A stretch of 64,000 bases of DNA from Streptomyces sp. CA-210063 (GTDB lineage: Bacteria > Actinomycetota > Actinomycetes > Streptomycetales > Streptomycetaceae), in NCBI RefSeq assembly GCF_024612015.1, contig NZ_CP102512.1, positions 10,540,001-10,604,000 on the forward strand, written 5' to 3'. Positions 55,357-64,000 of the stretch are shown piece by piece. The notes beneath the pieces were generated by a model, which worked only from the letters and a program-made list of their open reading frames with translations, was not told the origin of the DNA and searched no databases. The position numbers were made by a program, and so were the translations under genes. Position 1 is the stretch's first letter; each line of letters opens with the position of its first letter.

Positions 55357-55974
55357 TCAGCTCCGAGGTGCCGTCGCCCCGTTCGAGGTGACCGCGCCGA
55401 GCTGCGCGACCAGGGCCTCGCCCGCCACCCGGATCAGTCCGTTGGAGCCGAGAGGCCGGTCCAGATCCGAGATCAACGCGTTGCCGAGGGCCAGGCAGAG
55501 CAGTCCGTACGCGGTGCCGCGCCGCACCGCGGGCGTACTGTCCGGGAACTCGGCGGCCAGCCCGGAGTCGATCGCACCGAGCATCAGCCGGTAGCCGGAC
55601 ATGATGGCCTCACGCAGCGTCTCGTCGCTCCGGCCGGCCTTGACGAGCTCCAGGATCACCGCGCCCTCGTCGCCCGCACCCAGGAACCAGGCCCCGAAAA
55701 GGTGGTCCATCGCCACCGCGAGCCGCTGCTCGGGGGGTGCCTCTTCGACGGCGGCGGCGAAGGCCCGGTCGTCGCGCTCCTGAACCCAGTCCACGAGCGC
55801 GAGCAGCAGGTCGTCTCGGTTGCCGACGTAGTGCCGGACATGACTGCGACTCAGCCCGGACTCCTCAGCGATCTTCTCCAGGGTGGTGCCGGCCAGCCCG
55901 TTCCTGGCCAGGCAGCGGCTCGCGGCCTCCAGGACCTGCTGCCGTCGCTCGGCGGCCAGACTCCGACGCCCCAT
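55357..55974 (-). CDS. TetR family transcriptional regulator
   Basis: The 205-residue protein starts at ATG 55974 (MGRRSLAAERRQQVLEAASR). Its HTH reads LEKIAEESGLSRSHVRHYVGNRDDLLLAL. It lies between the transport operon and the divergent CocE hydrolase gene, both preceded by the same promoter elements, so it probably regulates both. Ligand binding in the helical C-terminal domain is expected, perhaps by the imported compound or the hydrolase product. Confidence 0.92.
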   Translation of the reverse strand: MGRRSLAAERRQQVLEAASRCLARNGLAGTTLEKIAEESGLSRSHVRHYVGNRDDLLLALVDWVQERDDRAFAAAVEEAPPEQRLAVAMDHLFGAWFLGAGDEGAVILELVKAGRSDETLREAIMSGYRLMLGAIDSGLAAEFPDSTPAVRRGTAYGLLCLALGNALISDLDRPLGSNGLIRVAGEALVAQLGAVTSNGATAPRS

Positions 55975-56059
55975 GGCTGATGTACCTCCCCGTGATCCGA
56001 GCACCAGACGAAGCGAAGCATCGCATATCGAGTTCACCGCGCCCCCGAGGGCGAGCTTT

Positions 56060-56105
56060 TGTTTGTCACTATTGAAAATTTATAACTGGACTGTCACTGT
56101 GTGCC
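56060..56105 (+). promoter_or_regulatory. Promoter/operator of the CocE hydrolase gene
   Basis: TTTGTT followed after 17 bases by TATAAC gives a promoter in an AT-rich island. It overlaps the conserved TTTGTC...ATTG and CTGTCACTGT blocks shared with the transport operon promoter. Confidence 0.55.
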
Positions 56106-56160
56106 CAGGCGTCGGGTCCCCGGCCCGCGCTCGACCCACGACCGCATGTGAGGCTGCCAC

Positions 56161-57852
56161 GTGAACGCGCCCTACGAGACTGTCACGCCCGCGCCCGCCG
56201 ACCCCTCCGCCCTGCCCTTCAGGGTCCGGATGCGTGACGGCGTCCGACTGGCCACCGACGTCTATCTCCCGGACGGTTCGGCGGCCGACAAACCCGGCCC
56301 GACCGTCCTGGTCCGGCTGCCGTACGACAAGTCCGGGACGTACGCCGCGCTCCCGCTCATCGCCCGCTACATGACCCGGCGCGGCTATCGCGTCGCCGTC
56401 CAGGACGTACGCGGCAAGTTCCGCTCCGAGGGCGAGACTCTGCTGTTCGTCAACGAGGTCCACGACGGCTACGACACCCTCGAATGGATCACCCACCAGC
56501 CCTGGTCCGACGGCATCGTCGGCATGTGGGGCGACTCGTACTACGGCTACACCCAGTGGGCCGCCGTGGCGAGCGGACACCGCGCGCTGCGCGCCATCGC
56601 CCCCCGCGTCACCGGCACCGAACTCGGTCAGGTCGTCGACAACCTTGACGGCACTCGCGACGTCGAAATGGGCGTCCACCTCGGCTACATGGCGACGCAC
56701 TACGTGGGACCCGACACCTACGAATGGGAGCCGGACCCCACCCGCCGCCCCCTGATAGCCCCCTTCGAGGAGTTCTTCCAGGCCCTGGGCCGGCGCTCGC
56801 CGTCCTTCGACGTCGTCTTCCCCCAGGAAGTACCGCTCCGCCGCTGGCCCGAGGGACATCCCTTCGACCACCGCGCCATCCCGGTCCTGCACACCGTCGG
56901 CTGGTACGACAACTGCGCCCCCTGGCACTGGCGTGACATCGAGGAACTCGCCCGCCGGCCCGACTGGGCCAACCAGCAGTACCTGCTGATCGACGCCATC
57001 GACCACGAGAACTACCACTTCGCGGGCGCCCCCTACGACGACGAGTCCCGCGACCACGCCCTCAGCGAGGACGCGTTCCGCGCCCTCCTGCCCGGCTACC
57101 TCGACCCGGCCCTCGGCTTCTTCGACATCTTCCTCAGGCGTAAGGGCAGCCCCACCGACCTGCCGCGTGTGCGCTGGCACCTCGTCCACGGCGAGGAGAG
57201 CGGCTTCCGCACGGACACCGTGTGGCCCCCGGCCGACAGTAAGGTCATGACCCTCCACCTGGCCCCGGACACCGGAACTGCGGACGGCGACACCCCCGGC
57301 CGGCTCAGCGTGACCCCGCCCGCGAGCCAGAGCACAGCGAGCTGGACCCACAATCCGGCCGACCCCGTGCCCTCGGCCGCCCCCAACGCTTTCGCCTACC
57401 TCCAGACCAACCCCCGCCTGCACGACTGGTCCAAACGCGGTGACGTCCTGGTCTTCGACGCCGAACCCACCACCGCACCTCTCGACCTGGCGGGCCCGGT
57501 TTCCCTCCGACTCGCCCTCACCACCACCGGACCCTCCACCGACCTCTTCGCGAAGCTTCTCGAAGTCCACTCGGACGGCGAAGCGGAACTCGTCGCCCAC
57601 GGCCGCGCCCACATCGACAATTCGGCGAGGTCACTGACGCTCAGCCTCGGCCACGCCGGCTACCGACTGCGCACCGGGCACCGGCTGCGACTGCACCTCC
57701 ACAGCAGCGACTTCCCCGAGTTCGTCCTCCACCCGGGCACCGACGAGAACCCGTGGCTGGCGACCTGCGGCGAGCGGACGACCCAGCGGATCCGCCTGGG
57801 CGGCATCGACGGCGCTCGGCTCACACTGACCGTCGTGCCTGCGGAACACTAG
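56161..57852 (+). CDS. CocE/NonD family hydrolase (X-Pro dipeptidyl-peptidase-like)
   Basis: The 563-residue protein starts at GTG 56161. The alpha/beta hydrolase domain has the early RMRDGVRLATDVYLP, a QDVRGKFRSEG stretch and the nucleophile elbow GDSYYG with Ser126. A late D...H pair follows (DHENYHFAGAP region), then a C-terminal jelly-roll domain. Family members hydrolyse esters or amides, such as cocaine esterase, acylases and X-prolyl peptidases. Shared promoter blocks with the oligopeptide importer suggest that it processes the imported compound in the cytoplasm; no signal peptide is visible. Confidence 0.9.
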   Translation: MNAPYETVTPAPADPSALPFRVRMRDGVRLATDVYLPDGSAADKPGPTVLVRLPYDKSGTYAALPLIARYMTRRGYRVAVQDVRGKFRSEGETLLFVNEVHDGYDTLEWITHQPWSDGIVGMWGDSYYGYTQWAAVASGHRALRAIAPRVTGTELGQVVDNLDGTRDVEMGVHLGYMATHYVGPDTYEWEPDPTRRPLIAPFEEFFQALGRRSPSFDVVFPQEVPLRRWPEGHPFDHRAIPVLHTVGWYDNCAPWHWRDIEELARRPDWANQQYLLIDAIDHENYHFAGAPYDDESRDHALSEDAFRALLPGYLDPALGFFDIFLRRKGSPTDLPRVRWHLVHGEESGFRTDTVWPPADSKVMTLHLAPDTGTADGDTPGRLSVTPPASQSTASWTHNPADPVPSAAPNAFAYLQTNPRLHDWSKRGDVLVFDAEPTTAPLDLAGPVSLRLALTTTGPSTDLFAKLLEVHSDGEAELVAHGRAHIDNSARSLTLSLGHAGYRLRTGHRLRLHLHSSDFPEFVLHPGTDENPWLATCGERTTQRIRLGGIDGARLTLTVVPAEH

Positions 57853-58239
57853 CCTCCGCCGGCACCCGTTCCGAACCGGACAACGGCTCCACTCCCGCGG
57901 AACTTGTGCGCATTCGTCTCCGAAGCACCCACCGGTCGAACGATCCCGGAGGTTGAGCGGTACGCCCTTCGAGGTCAGCGCCTTCGTCCGCCCGCATGCG
58001 GCTGCCCGAGCATCGCGCGGCCCTGTCTACGGGGCTTCACCTCCCCCTGCTGCTCTGGCGGTCGCACCCACGTCGAGCGCGGCTCGCCGACGTCCACGCC
58101 GTGACCCCTCACTTTCGCCGGCCCACTGCCAGTCCTCGGAGCAGCTCACTTACTCATCGGTTGGATCGACGCGTGAACAAGGCACATGGTCACACTGGCG
58201 GCGGCCAGGGATCGGACGAGGCGGAGGCACCGGGCCTCG
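57853..58239. other. Region without supported gene
   Basis: About 390 bases after the CocE gene. Open frames exist but none is recognisable. It leads into a chain of gene fragments. Confidence 0.4.
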
Positions 58240-58500
58240 ATGCGATCATGCCGCGCGACCGGTGCGATCGCTCGGCGTGGAGGGCGTGGTGGCGGGCCTG
58301 GATCTGCAAGGCGTGGTCGTCGGCTGGTCCCCGGCAGCGGAACGGCTTCTCGGCTACTCGGCACGCGAGATCCTGAATCAGCCCGCCTCCGCACTGCTGG
58401 CGGAAGGCGAAGTGCAGGCAGTCGACATGGCCGCGCAGTGCCGGGCACAGGGCAGCTGGCGTGGCACGGTGGCGCTGCGCCATCACGACGGCAGCACGGC
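58240..58500 (+). pseudogene. PAS-domain fragment
   Basis: The stretch GLDLQGVVVGWSPAAERLLGYSAREILNQPASALL is the start of a PAS domain, followed by WRGTVALRHHDGST. The rest of the PAS fold and any output domain, such as a SpoIIE phosphatase, are missing. The frame runs into unrelated sequence at about 58500. Confidence 0.6.
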
Positions 58501-58835
58501 ACGCCCCGGGAGATCCCATGGTCGACACGGGCGGGCATAACAGCTGGCTGGTCATCGCCCGGGGCGATGCCCGACTGCTGGGCTTCACCGGCAAGCTATG
58601 CATCCACCCGGCTCAACTCCCCAGCGTCACCGAGGGATTCGCGCCTTCGGGGCAGGAGGTGCAGTGGGCACGCACCGTACTCGACGCGGGGGAGCCGGTC
58701 ACCATGGTCGACGGGCAGATGGTCGGCAAGCCAGCCCCGCTACGCGCGCAACGCGTCATGACAGCGGCCCAGGAACACACCCCCCACCCTGACGCCGCCC
58801 AACAGGTCCTCGAACCACCGAGGTCCCTGAAGTGA
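58501..58835 (+). pseudogene. CitE/HpcH-HpaI aldolase family, C-terminal fragment
   Basis: LLGFTGKLCIHPAQLPSVTEGFAPS and QWARTVLDAGEPVTMVDGQMVGKPAPLRAQRV match the C-terminal end of citrate-lyase-beta-like aldolases. The catalytic N-terminal two-thirds are gone. The fragment is joined directly to the PAS fragment in the same direction, so the pair is a rearrangement scar. Confidence 0.75.
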
Positions 58836-58882
58836 AGGCTTCCCCTGCCGGGCGCGCAACGGCGCCGGACCGATCTTCGGGT

Positions 58883-60352
58883 TCACCGGCCCGCGAGGGT
58901 GGCTCGCAGGTGGCTGACCGTGACGAAGTGGTAGCCGCGGGCGGTCAGCGTCCGCAGGATCTCGGGGACGGCGGCCACCGAGGTGGGGTGGATGTCGTGC
59001 ATCAGGACGACATCGTTGGGCTCGGTCTTGGCGATGACGGTCTGGGCGACCTTGGCGGCGTCGCGGTACTTCCAGTCCTCGGTGTCCACGTCCCACAGCA
59101 CCGGCGACAGCGTGGTGGCCGCCTTCACCTTGGCGTCGATGGCGCCGTACGGCGGGCGGAAGACGGTCGGCGCCTTGCCGGTGGCGTTCTTGATCGCCTC
59201 GCTGGTGCGGTTCAGCTGGTAGGTGATCTGCTCGGGGGTGAGCCGGGTGAGGTCGGGATGGTTCCAGGAGTGGTTGCCGATCTCGTGGCCGGCCTTCGCC
59301 TCGGCGCGGACGAGTTCGGGGTGCGCGGCGACGTTCTGGCCGACGGTGAAGAAGGTGACGCGCGCCTTGTACTGGGCCAGGTGGTTCAGCAGTGTTGCCG
59401 CCTCCGGGACGGCCGGCCCGTCGTCGAAGGTCAGCGCGACGCACTTCACCTTCGCGCAGTCCGCGGTGTCCTCCCCCGAGGCCCGATGGGTCGGCACGGG
59501 CTCCTCGGGGGCATCGGTGGCGCCCAGCTCCAGCGTTCCGCTCGGGTGCATGGCCTGCTGTTGCGCCCGCTTGCCGAAGGGCGACAGCCAGGGGGTGATC
59601 GTGTCCTTCGAGAAGGAGACGGCATAGCGCCCGCCGGCCGGGACGCCCACCTCGCCGCGGTCGAAGCTGACCCGCATGCCGCCGTCGGTGCCGAACGCGA
59701 TGTCGTCCAGGACGGCGGACCGGCCGGCCGAGTCGTCGAGCACCTCGTCGAGCTGGCCGGCGTCGACGCCCTCCTGGCCCTTGAGTTCCTTCTTCAACGC
59801 GGTGGTGAAGGATTCCCGAGCACCGTCGGCGACGAGTCCGAGCGGCGGCCCGTAGGCCTTGGCCGCCCCGTCGTACCAGTACGTCCTGGTGGCCAGGCCG
59901 TCCCCGGCCGCGCCACGGTCCAGCGTGGACAGACGCACGCCGAGCACATCGCCGGAGGCGATGAGGAACTGGTGGCTGATGTTCAGCTCCTGCCCGCTGC
60001 CGGAGTCCGCCCCACCCCCGCAGTCGGTCGCCTGCTCGCCGTCGTCCGTGCCGAGGAACGCCGCCAGGCGCTGCTGGACGTCCTTCTCCATCGCGGCGGT
60101 CATCGCTTCCGCGCCGGGGACCGCCGGATAGCCGGCGGCATAGGGGCAGGAGCCGTGCTCGCTGCTGTCGGTGACGATGTCCAGGCCCTTGATCTTCGCC
60201 GGATCGACGCCCTGGTCGTCGGTCGCCGACCCTGACGAGGCGGTGGCGCCGCCCTGGCCGGATTCGGTCCCGGACCGGCCACTGGCACAGGCCGCCGTCA
60301 GGGCCAGCGAGCCGACCAGGATGAGCGAGGACAGGAGAGTGTTTTTGCGCAT
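58883..60352 (-). CDS. Lipoprotein polysaccharide deacetylase (NodB domain) with RsiV-like N-terminal part
   Basis: The 489-residue protein starts at ATG 60352 (MRKNTLLSSLILVG) with a lipobox cysteine at residue 22. Residues 50-270 resemble the DUF3298/RsiV-type region found before some deacetylases. The C-terminal NodB domain has TFDDGP with the catalytic aspartates, GNHSWNHPDL with the metal histidines, FRPPYGA, and LWDVDTEDWK. It probably removes N-acetyl groups from peptidoglycan or another surface glycan. Its gene lies downstream of the STAND-WD40 gene in the same direction, with about 170 bases between. Confidence 0.92.
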   Translation of the reverse strand: MRKNTLLSSLILVGSLALTAACASGRSGTESGQGGATASSGSATDDQGVDPAKIKGLDIVTDSSEHGSCPYAAGYPAVPGAEAMTAAMEKDVQQRLAAFLGTDDGEQATDCGGGADSGSGQELNISHQFLIASGDVLGVRLSTLDRGAAGDGLATRTYWYDGAAKAYGPPLGLVADGARESFTTALKKELKGQEGVDAGQLDEVLDDSAGRSAVLDDIAFGTDGGMRVSFDRGEVGVPAGGRYAVSFSKDTITPWLSPFGKRAQQQAMHPSGTLELGATDAPEEPVPTHRASGEDTADCAKVKCVALTFDDGPAVPEAATLLNHLAQYKARVTFFTVGQNVAAHPELVRAEAKAGHEIGNHSWNHPDLTRLTPEQITYQLNRTSEAIKNATGKAPTVFRPPYGAIDAKVKAATTLSPVLWDVDTEDWKYRDAAKVAQTVIAKTEPNDVVLMHDIHPTSVAAVPEILRTLTARGYHFVTVSHLRATLAGR

Positions 60353-60523
60353 GCGAACGGAGCCTCGGTGAGTGGAGTGATGGGGCTGCCGTGCTGCGGG
60401 CTTCCTGAAAACCGCGGGGAGAGAGCGGTTCACGGCACGGCACTGCCCGATCTCACCGTCCGGCGAGGTTGATTACCAGGCGCTCCGATGCCCTGAACAA
60501 AATTCCGGTACGACGGGTGCCGT

Positions 60524-63500
60524 TCAGCGCTCGCAGATCGCGCGGTAGGGGGCGTCGGGGACGTACGCGCGCCACTGGGCTTCCGTCAGTCCGCTTCCCG
60601 TGCGGTCGCAAATGACCGTTACGGCCTTGGCCGGGTCGACGGCATAGCTCTGGAGCGGGACGTACTGACCGGCGGTGAACAGCGTGCGGCCGTCTCGGCT
60701 GAAGGCGACGGAGCGGACCGGGTCGCCCGGCGTGGGCAGGGCGCCGACGAGGGACTGCTGGGAGGCGGTGTCCCACAGCTGAAGCGTCCCGTACGCGCCG
60801 GCCACGGCGAGGGTGTGGCCGTCGGGTGAGAAGGCCAGCGCGGCGACGCCTTCCTGAGAGGCGCCTTCGCGGGATGTTCCGGGCAGGACGCCCATGCGGC
60901 GGCGGACGTCGCCGTCCCACAGGGTCACGCGCCCCGACGAGTCGCCGACCGCGAGCCGGGTGCCGTCGGGGCTGAAAGCAAGGGCGGTGACGTCCTCCCC
61001 CTCGGCGAGTGCCCGGCCGGTGACCCGGCCAGGCACCGTGGCGAACTGGTCGGCGGCGGACGCTGCCAGCCGCCCGTCGCCGCGCATCGTGATGGCGGCG
61101 TCGGCGAGCCCCTCGATGCTGCCCGACCTGTGCGCCCGGCTGTCGCTGGTGTCCCACACGTCCACGGCATCGGCGTCACCCGTGCCACGCGGGACGAGCA
61201 AGGTACGCCCGCCCGGGCCGAGGGCGATCCCGGACATCGTCCGGCCGACCCCGCGCGGGAGCGTGAGCGATGTGCGTACCTTGCCTGACGCTGTATCCCA
61301 CACCCTGAGGCGCAGATGCGACGAGTCCGGGGCGTCGGCGGCGGCGAGCGCCCGCCCGTCCGGGCTGAAGGTGAGCAGCGGTGCGGCGCTGTCGGTGGTC
61401 GGCGCACCGAGCGCGGCCCGGGCGAGGGCGGCTCCCGTGCGGGTGGAGCGCAGCTCAAGGCGGTAACCGTCGCCGGAGCGGGTCGCGGTGGCCAGTGTGG
61501 TGCCGTCCGGACTGAGGACCGTGGTGTCGGACGGGGTGGGCTGCCAGCGGACCGAGAGGACGGTGGTCAGGTCGTAGGTGTGGACGGTCGCGTCGTCGAA
61601 GGAGCGGAGTACCCCGTCCTGTCCGGGATCCCAGGCGAGGCCGTGCAGCTCGGTGCCGGACAGGGCCCGCCCGAAGACCTGGACGGGGTCGTCGCCGAGG
61701 CGCCACACCGCGAGTTCCTGGCCGTCGGACGCGGCCAGGAACCGTCCGTCGCGGGACAGGTCGGCGAGGGTGAACCCGGAGTCGCCCGGGCTCGCCACTT
61801 CAGCGACCAGGCGCCCGCTGGGGATGTCCCAGACACGGAACGCCGTTCCGGAGGTCACGGCCAACCGCGTACCGTCCGCGCTGAGCCGGACCATGTCCGC
61901 GCCCGAGTCGGCGCCCGACCCCGTACCGCAGGTGTCCTTCCCGGCCTGGTCCCAGGCGCCGGACAGCCGCTGGTTGCGGGATGCGTCCCAGAGCTGGGGC
62001 GAGCCGTTCGCGGGGCATACGGCGACCAGCCGGCCGTCCGTGCCGACGGCGGCCGCGGATACCGGGCCGGGTACGGTCGCGTTGAACAGCCGCTCGCCGT
62101 CGTCCATCCGGTGCAGGGCCGCGGTTCCCGGGCCCTCCAGCGGGGTGACGAGATAGCTCTTCCCGTCGCCCGCGAACCATGTGATCACCGGCGAGTCCCG
62201 CAGGTCCGCGACGGTCCGGTCGGTCGACGGCTGCCACAGCTGGTTGCCGTCCGGCCCGACAAGGTCGAGGGTGCGGGCGTCCGGGCTCACAGCGGCCACC
62301 TCCATGCCGTCCGGCAGGCGGTAGGAGCCGAGCCTGCGGTGGTCGGTCACCCGCCAGGTGGTCACCCGACTGCCCGCCACGCTGACCAGCGTCCGGCCAC
62401 CATCGATGAGGAAGCGGCGGATGTCCCTCCCGGTCTGCGGATCGTTGAACGCGTCTCGCTCCGGCTGGGCCAGGGCCCGCAGCAGCGCGCCGCGCGATTC
62501 GGTCAGGGGTGACAGCCGCCACGCGGCGACACTCAGCAGCTCCGCTGTGCGCGGATCGGTCGGCCGCAGGCTGTCGGCCACCGACGCGAGGCGGCGGGCG
62601 GCGGCCTTGGCGGCCTCCTCCTGACTCGCCCGGTCACGCTGCCAGGCCAGCAGCCCCGCGGCCAGGGCCACCACCAGGAACACGGAGAGGGCGACGGTCA
62701 GCCTGCGCGTCCGCCGGGCGGTACGGGCCTCCGCCGCGCGTTCGGCGTCGCGGGCGGTCAGCGAGGCCGTGAGGAAAGCGCGCTCGGACGAGGTCAGTCC
62801 GTCGCCGTCATCGCCGTCGTCGGCGGAGGGCCGGGGCAACATCTCCTCGGCCCGGATGAGCCGTGCACCCCGGTACAGGGCGCCGGGGTCACGGCCGAGC
62901 TCCTCCCACAACCGGGCCGCCTCCCCGAGCCGGCGCTCCTCGCGCAGCCGTTCACGGTCCTCCTCGATCCAGCCGGACAACCTCGGCCAGCCGGTGATCA
63001 ACGCCTCGTGAGCCAGCTCGACGGTGTCGCCGTCCAGGGTGATCAGCCGCGCGCGGGCCAGCCGCTCCAGGACGTCCCGCGCCGCATGCCCCAGCTCGGA
63101 CCTCCGGGCCGGGCGCCGGGTGTCGGCCGTTCCGTCGCCGGGCGCGATCAGCCGCAGCAGCGCACGGCGGGCAGCGCGCGCCTGGATCGGAGAAAGCTCC
63201 GCGTACATCTCGTCCGCGGTGGCGGCGATGGCGCCGTGCACACCACCGGCCTCCTCGTACGCGGCCATGGTCAGCATGCGGCCACGGCGGCGGCGCCAGG
63301 TCTCCAGCAGCGCGTGGGAGAGCATCGGCAGTGCGCCCGGTTGGTCGACGACCTCGTCGACGATGCGGGCGGTCAGAGTGCGTTCCACGGTGAGACCGGT
63401 GGCTGTCGCCGGTCCGGTGACGACCTCGCGCAGTTCGTCCCGGTTCATGGGGCCCACCAGCAGGGTGGCCCGGCTGACCGCCTCGGCCAGCTCCCGGTCC

Positions 63501-64000
63501 AGGGAGCAGTGGCCGTAGAAGTCGCCGCGGACGGCGGCGACCACCCGCAGGCGGCTCTCGGGCGCCTGGGCCGCGAGCAGGAGAGGAAGGAACCGGGTGC
63601 GTTCCTCCCGGTCGTGGCAGAGCGTGAACAGTTCCTCGAACTGGTCGACGATCACCCACGTGTCCTGCTCACCGTCCTTCGGAACCAGCGCCTTCGCATG
63701 CGTGCGCGCAGGCAGCTCACCCGGAGTCAGGACCCGGATCACCGCTGGGCGGTCCGCGCCCGAGAAGTCATGAAGGGCCGGGATCAGGCCGGCCCGCAGC
63801 AGCGACGACTTGCCGCTCCCCGACGGCCCGCACACCGCTGCGAACCGGTGCTCGCGCACGAGGTCGAGCAGTTCGCCGACGAGCCGGTCGCGGCCGAAGA
63901 ACCGCTCTCGATCGTCCGGTTCGTACCGGCCCAGTCCCCGGTACGGCGGCGCGGTGCCCCCGCCCTGCTCCGCCGCCTCCTTGATCGCCCGGTCGGCCTC
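60524..64000 (-). CDS. nSTAND1 NTPase with C-terminal WD40 repeats (partial, 5' end outside window)
   Basis: The frame is open to the window edge, so the N-terminus is missing. Visible parts in order are a linker YRGLGRYEPDDRERFFGRDRL, Walker A GPSGSGKS, Walker B TWVIVDQFEELFT, the nSTAND1 helical region (LPMLSHALLETWRRRRGRMLTM), and a transmembrane helix (LTVALSVFLVVALAAGLLAW). A long WD40 region runs to the stop, best seen in ALAFSPDGTRLAVGDSSGRVTLWDG and ALAFSPDGHTLAVAGAYGTLQLWDT. Such proteins are signal-sensing ATP switches, often with an N-terminal protease or HTH effector. The effector here lies outside the window. Confidence 0.92.
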   Translation of the reverse strand, partial: EADRAIKEAAEQGGGTAPPYRGLGRYEPDDRERFFGRDRLVGELLDLVREHRFAAVCGPSGSGKSSLLRAGLIPALHDFSGADRPAVIRVLTPGELPARTHAKALVPKDGEQDTWVIVDQFEELFTLCHDREERTRFLPLLLAAQAPESRLRVVAAVRGDFYGHCSLDRELAEAVSRATLLVGPMNRDELREVVTGPATATGLTVERTLTARIVDEVVDQPGALPMLSHALLETWRRRRGRMLTMAAYEEAGGVHGAIAATADEMYAELSPIQARAARRALLRLIAPGDGTADTRRPARRSELGHAARDVLERLARARLITLDGDTVELAHEALITGWPRLSGWIEEDRERLREERRLGEAARLWEELGRDPGALYRGARLIRAEEMLPRPSADDGDDGDGLTSSERAFLTASLTARDAERAAEARTARRTRRLTVALSVFLVVALAAGLLAWQRDRASQEEAAKAAARRLASVADSLRPTDPRTAELLSVAAWRLSPLTESRGALLRALAQPERDAFNDPQTGRDIRRFLIDGGRTLVSVAGSRVTTWRVTDHRRLGSYRLPDGMEVAAVSPDARTLDLVGPDGNQLWQPSTDRTVADLRDSPVITWFAGDGKSYLVTPLEGPGTAALHRMDDGERLFNATVPGPVSAAAVGTDGRLVAVCPANGSPQLWDASRNQRLSGAWDQAGKDTCGTGSGADSGADMVRLSADGTRLAVTSGTAFRVWDIPSGRLVAEVASPGDSGFTLADLSRDGRFLAASDGQELAVWRLGDDPVQVFGRALSGTELHGLAWDPGQDGVLRSFDDATVHTYDLTTVLSVRWQPTPSDTTVLSPDGTTLATATRSGDGYRLELRSTRTGAALARAALGAPTTDSAAPLLTFSPDGRALAAADAPDSSHLRLRVWDTASGKVRTSLTLPRGVGRTMSGIALGPGGRTLLVPRGTGDADAVDVWDTSDSRAHRSGSIEGLADAAITMRGDGRLAASAADQFATVPGRVTGRALAEGEDVTALAFSPDGTRLAVGDSSGRVTLWDGDVRRRMGVLPGTSREGASQEGVAALAFSPDGHTLAVAGAYGTLQLWDTASQQSLVGALPTPGDPVRSVAFSRDGRTLFTAGQYVPLQSYAVDPAKAVTVICDRTGSGLTEAQWRAYVPDAPYRAICER

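Overview
The window is high-GC actinomycete DNA and reads as Streptomyces or a close relative. GTG starts, strong GGAGG-type ribosome binding sites, TetR, NarL and MocR regulators, STAND, WD40 and caspase proteins and oligopeptide ABC operons are all present. The many decayed transposases, truncated genes and gene-fragment joins (13.1-16.5, 20.9-23.6, 36.6-40.0, 43.5-46.3, 48.2-49.8 and 58.2-58.8 kb) suggest a chromosome arm or other accessory region. I found no rRNA, tRNA or CRISPR array.

Region 1 (0-17.7 kb) is the most interesting part. A TetR gene has a small palindrome in front of it. A close match to that palindrome lies on the start point of a leftward promoter that drives a 48-codon leader ORF, an MtnB-like gene and an MtnD-like gene. 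To the right lies a same-strand set: a SAM-binding protein resembling azetidine-2-carboxylate synthases (AzeJ/VioH type), a cystathionine beta-synthase-like PLP enzyme, an EamA exporter, a small methyltransferase, metK, a PfkB (adenosine-type) kinase, metF and ahcY. Together these can make SAM, remove S-adenosylhomocysteine and adenosine, and re-form methionine. The MtnB-like protein lacks all three metal-binding histidines of its family, and the MtnD-like protein lacks the metal-binding glutamate. My reading is a small amino-acid-type natural product locus with a dedicated SAM supply. After two dead insertion sequences come a 36-codon gene with its own terminator, a broken NRPS adenylation domain and an M29-peptidase-like gene.

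Region 2 (18.4-28.1 kb) holds a two-gene conflict module (EACC1-like protein plus caspase-WD40 protein), an IS5 remnant, a TPR/NTPase gene and an aldo/keto reductase both cut at one breakpoint, then a MocR regulator followed by a DapA-family lyase and an MFS transporter. A flavin reductase gene without a proper end follows.

Region 3 (28.3-36.5 kb) has two mirror-image gene pairs (DUF1269-like protein and TetR) with nearly the same promoter-operator, a sulfite-oxidase-like molybdoenzyme with its own membrane segments, and a NarL-type two-component system.

Region 4 (36.6-49.8 kb) mixes intact genes (alpha/beta hydrolase, methyltransferase, LysR regulator with an amidohydrolase, B3/B4-domain protein, XRE-cupin regulator, serine hydrolase) with many relics: methionine gamma-lyase type, transposases, secreted protein, FMN-binding protein, EamA transporter, ABC ATPase, integrase and patatin.

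Region 5 (49.9-57.9 kb) is a complete oligopeptide ABC operon, a TetR gene and a divergent CocE/NonD hydrolase. Matched promoter elements precede the operon and the hydrolase. Region 6 (58-64 kb) has a PAS/CitE fragment join, a lipoprotein polysaccharide deacetylase, and a STAND-WD40 protein that runs off the window.
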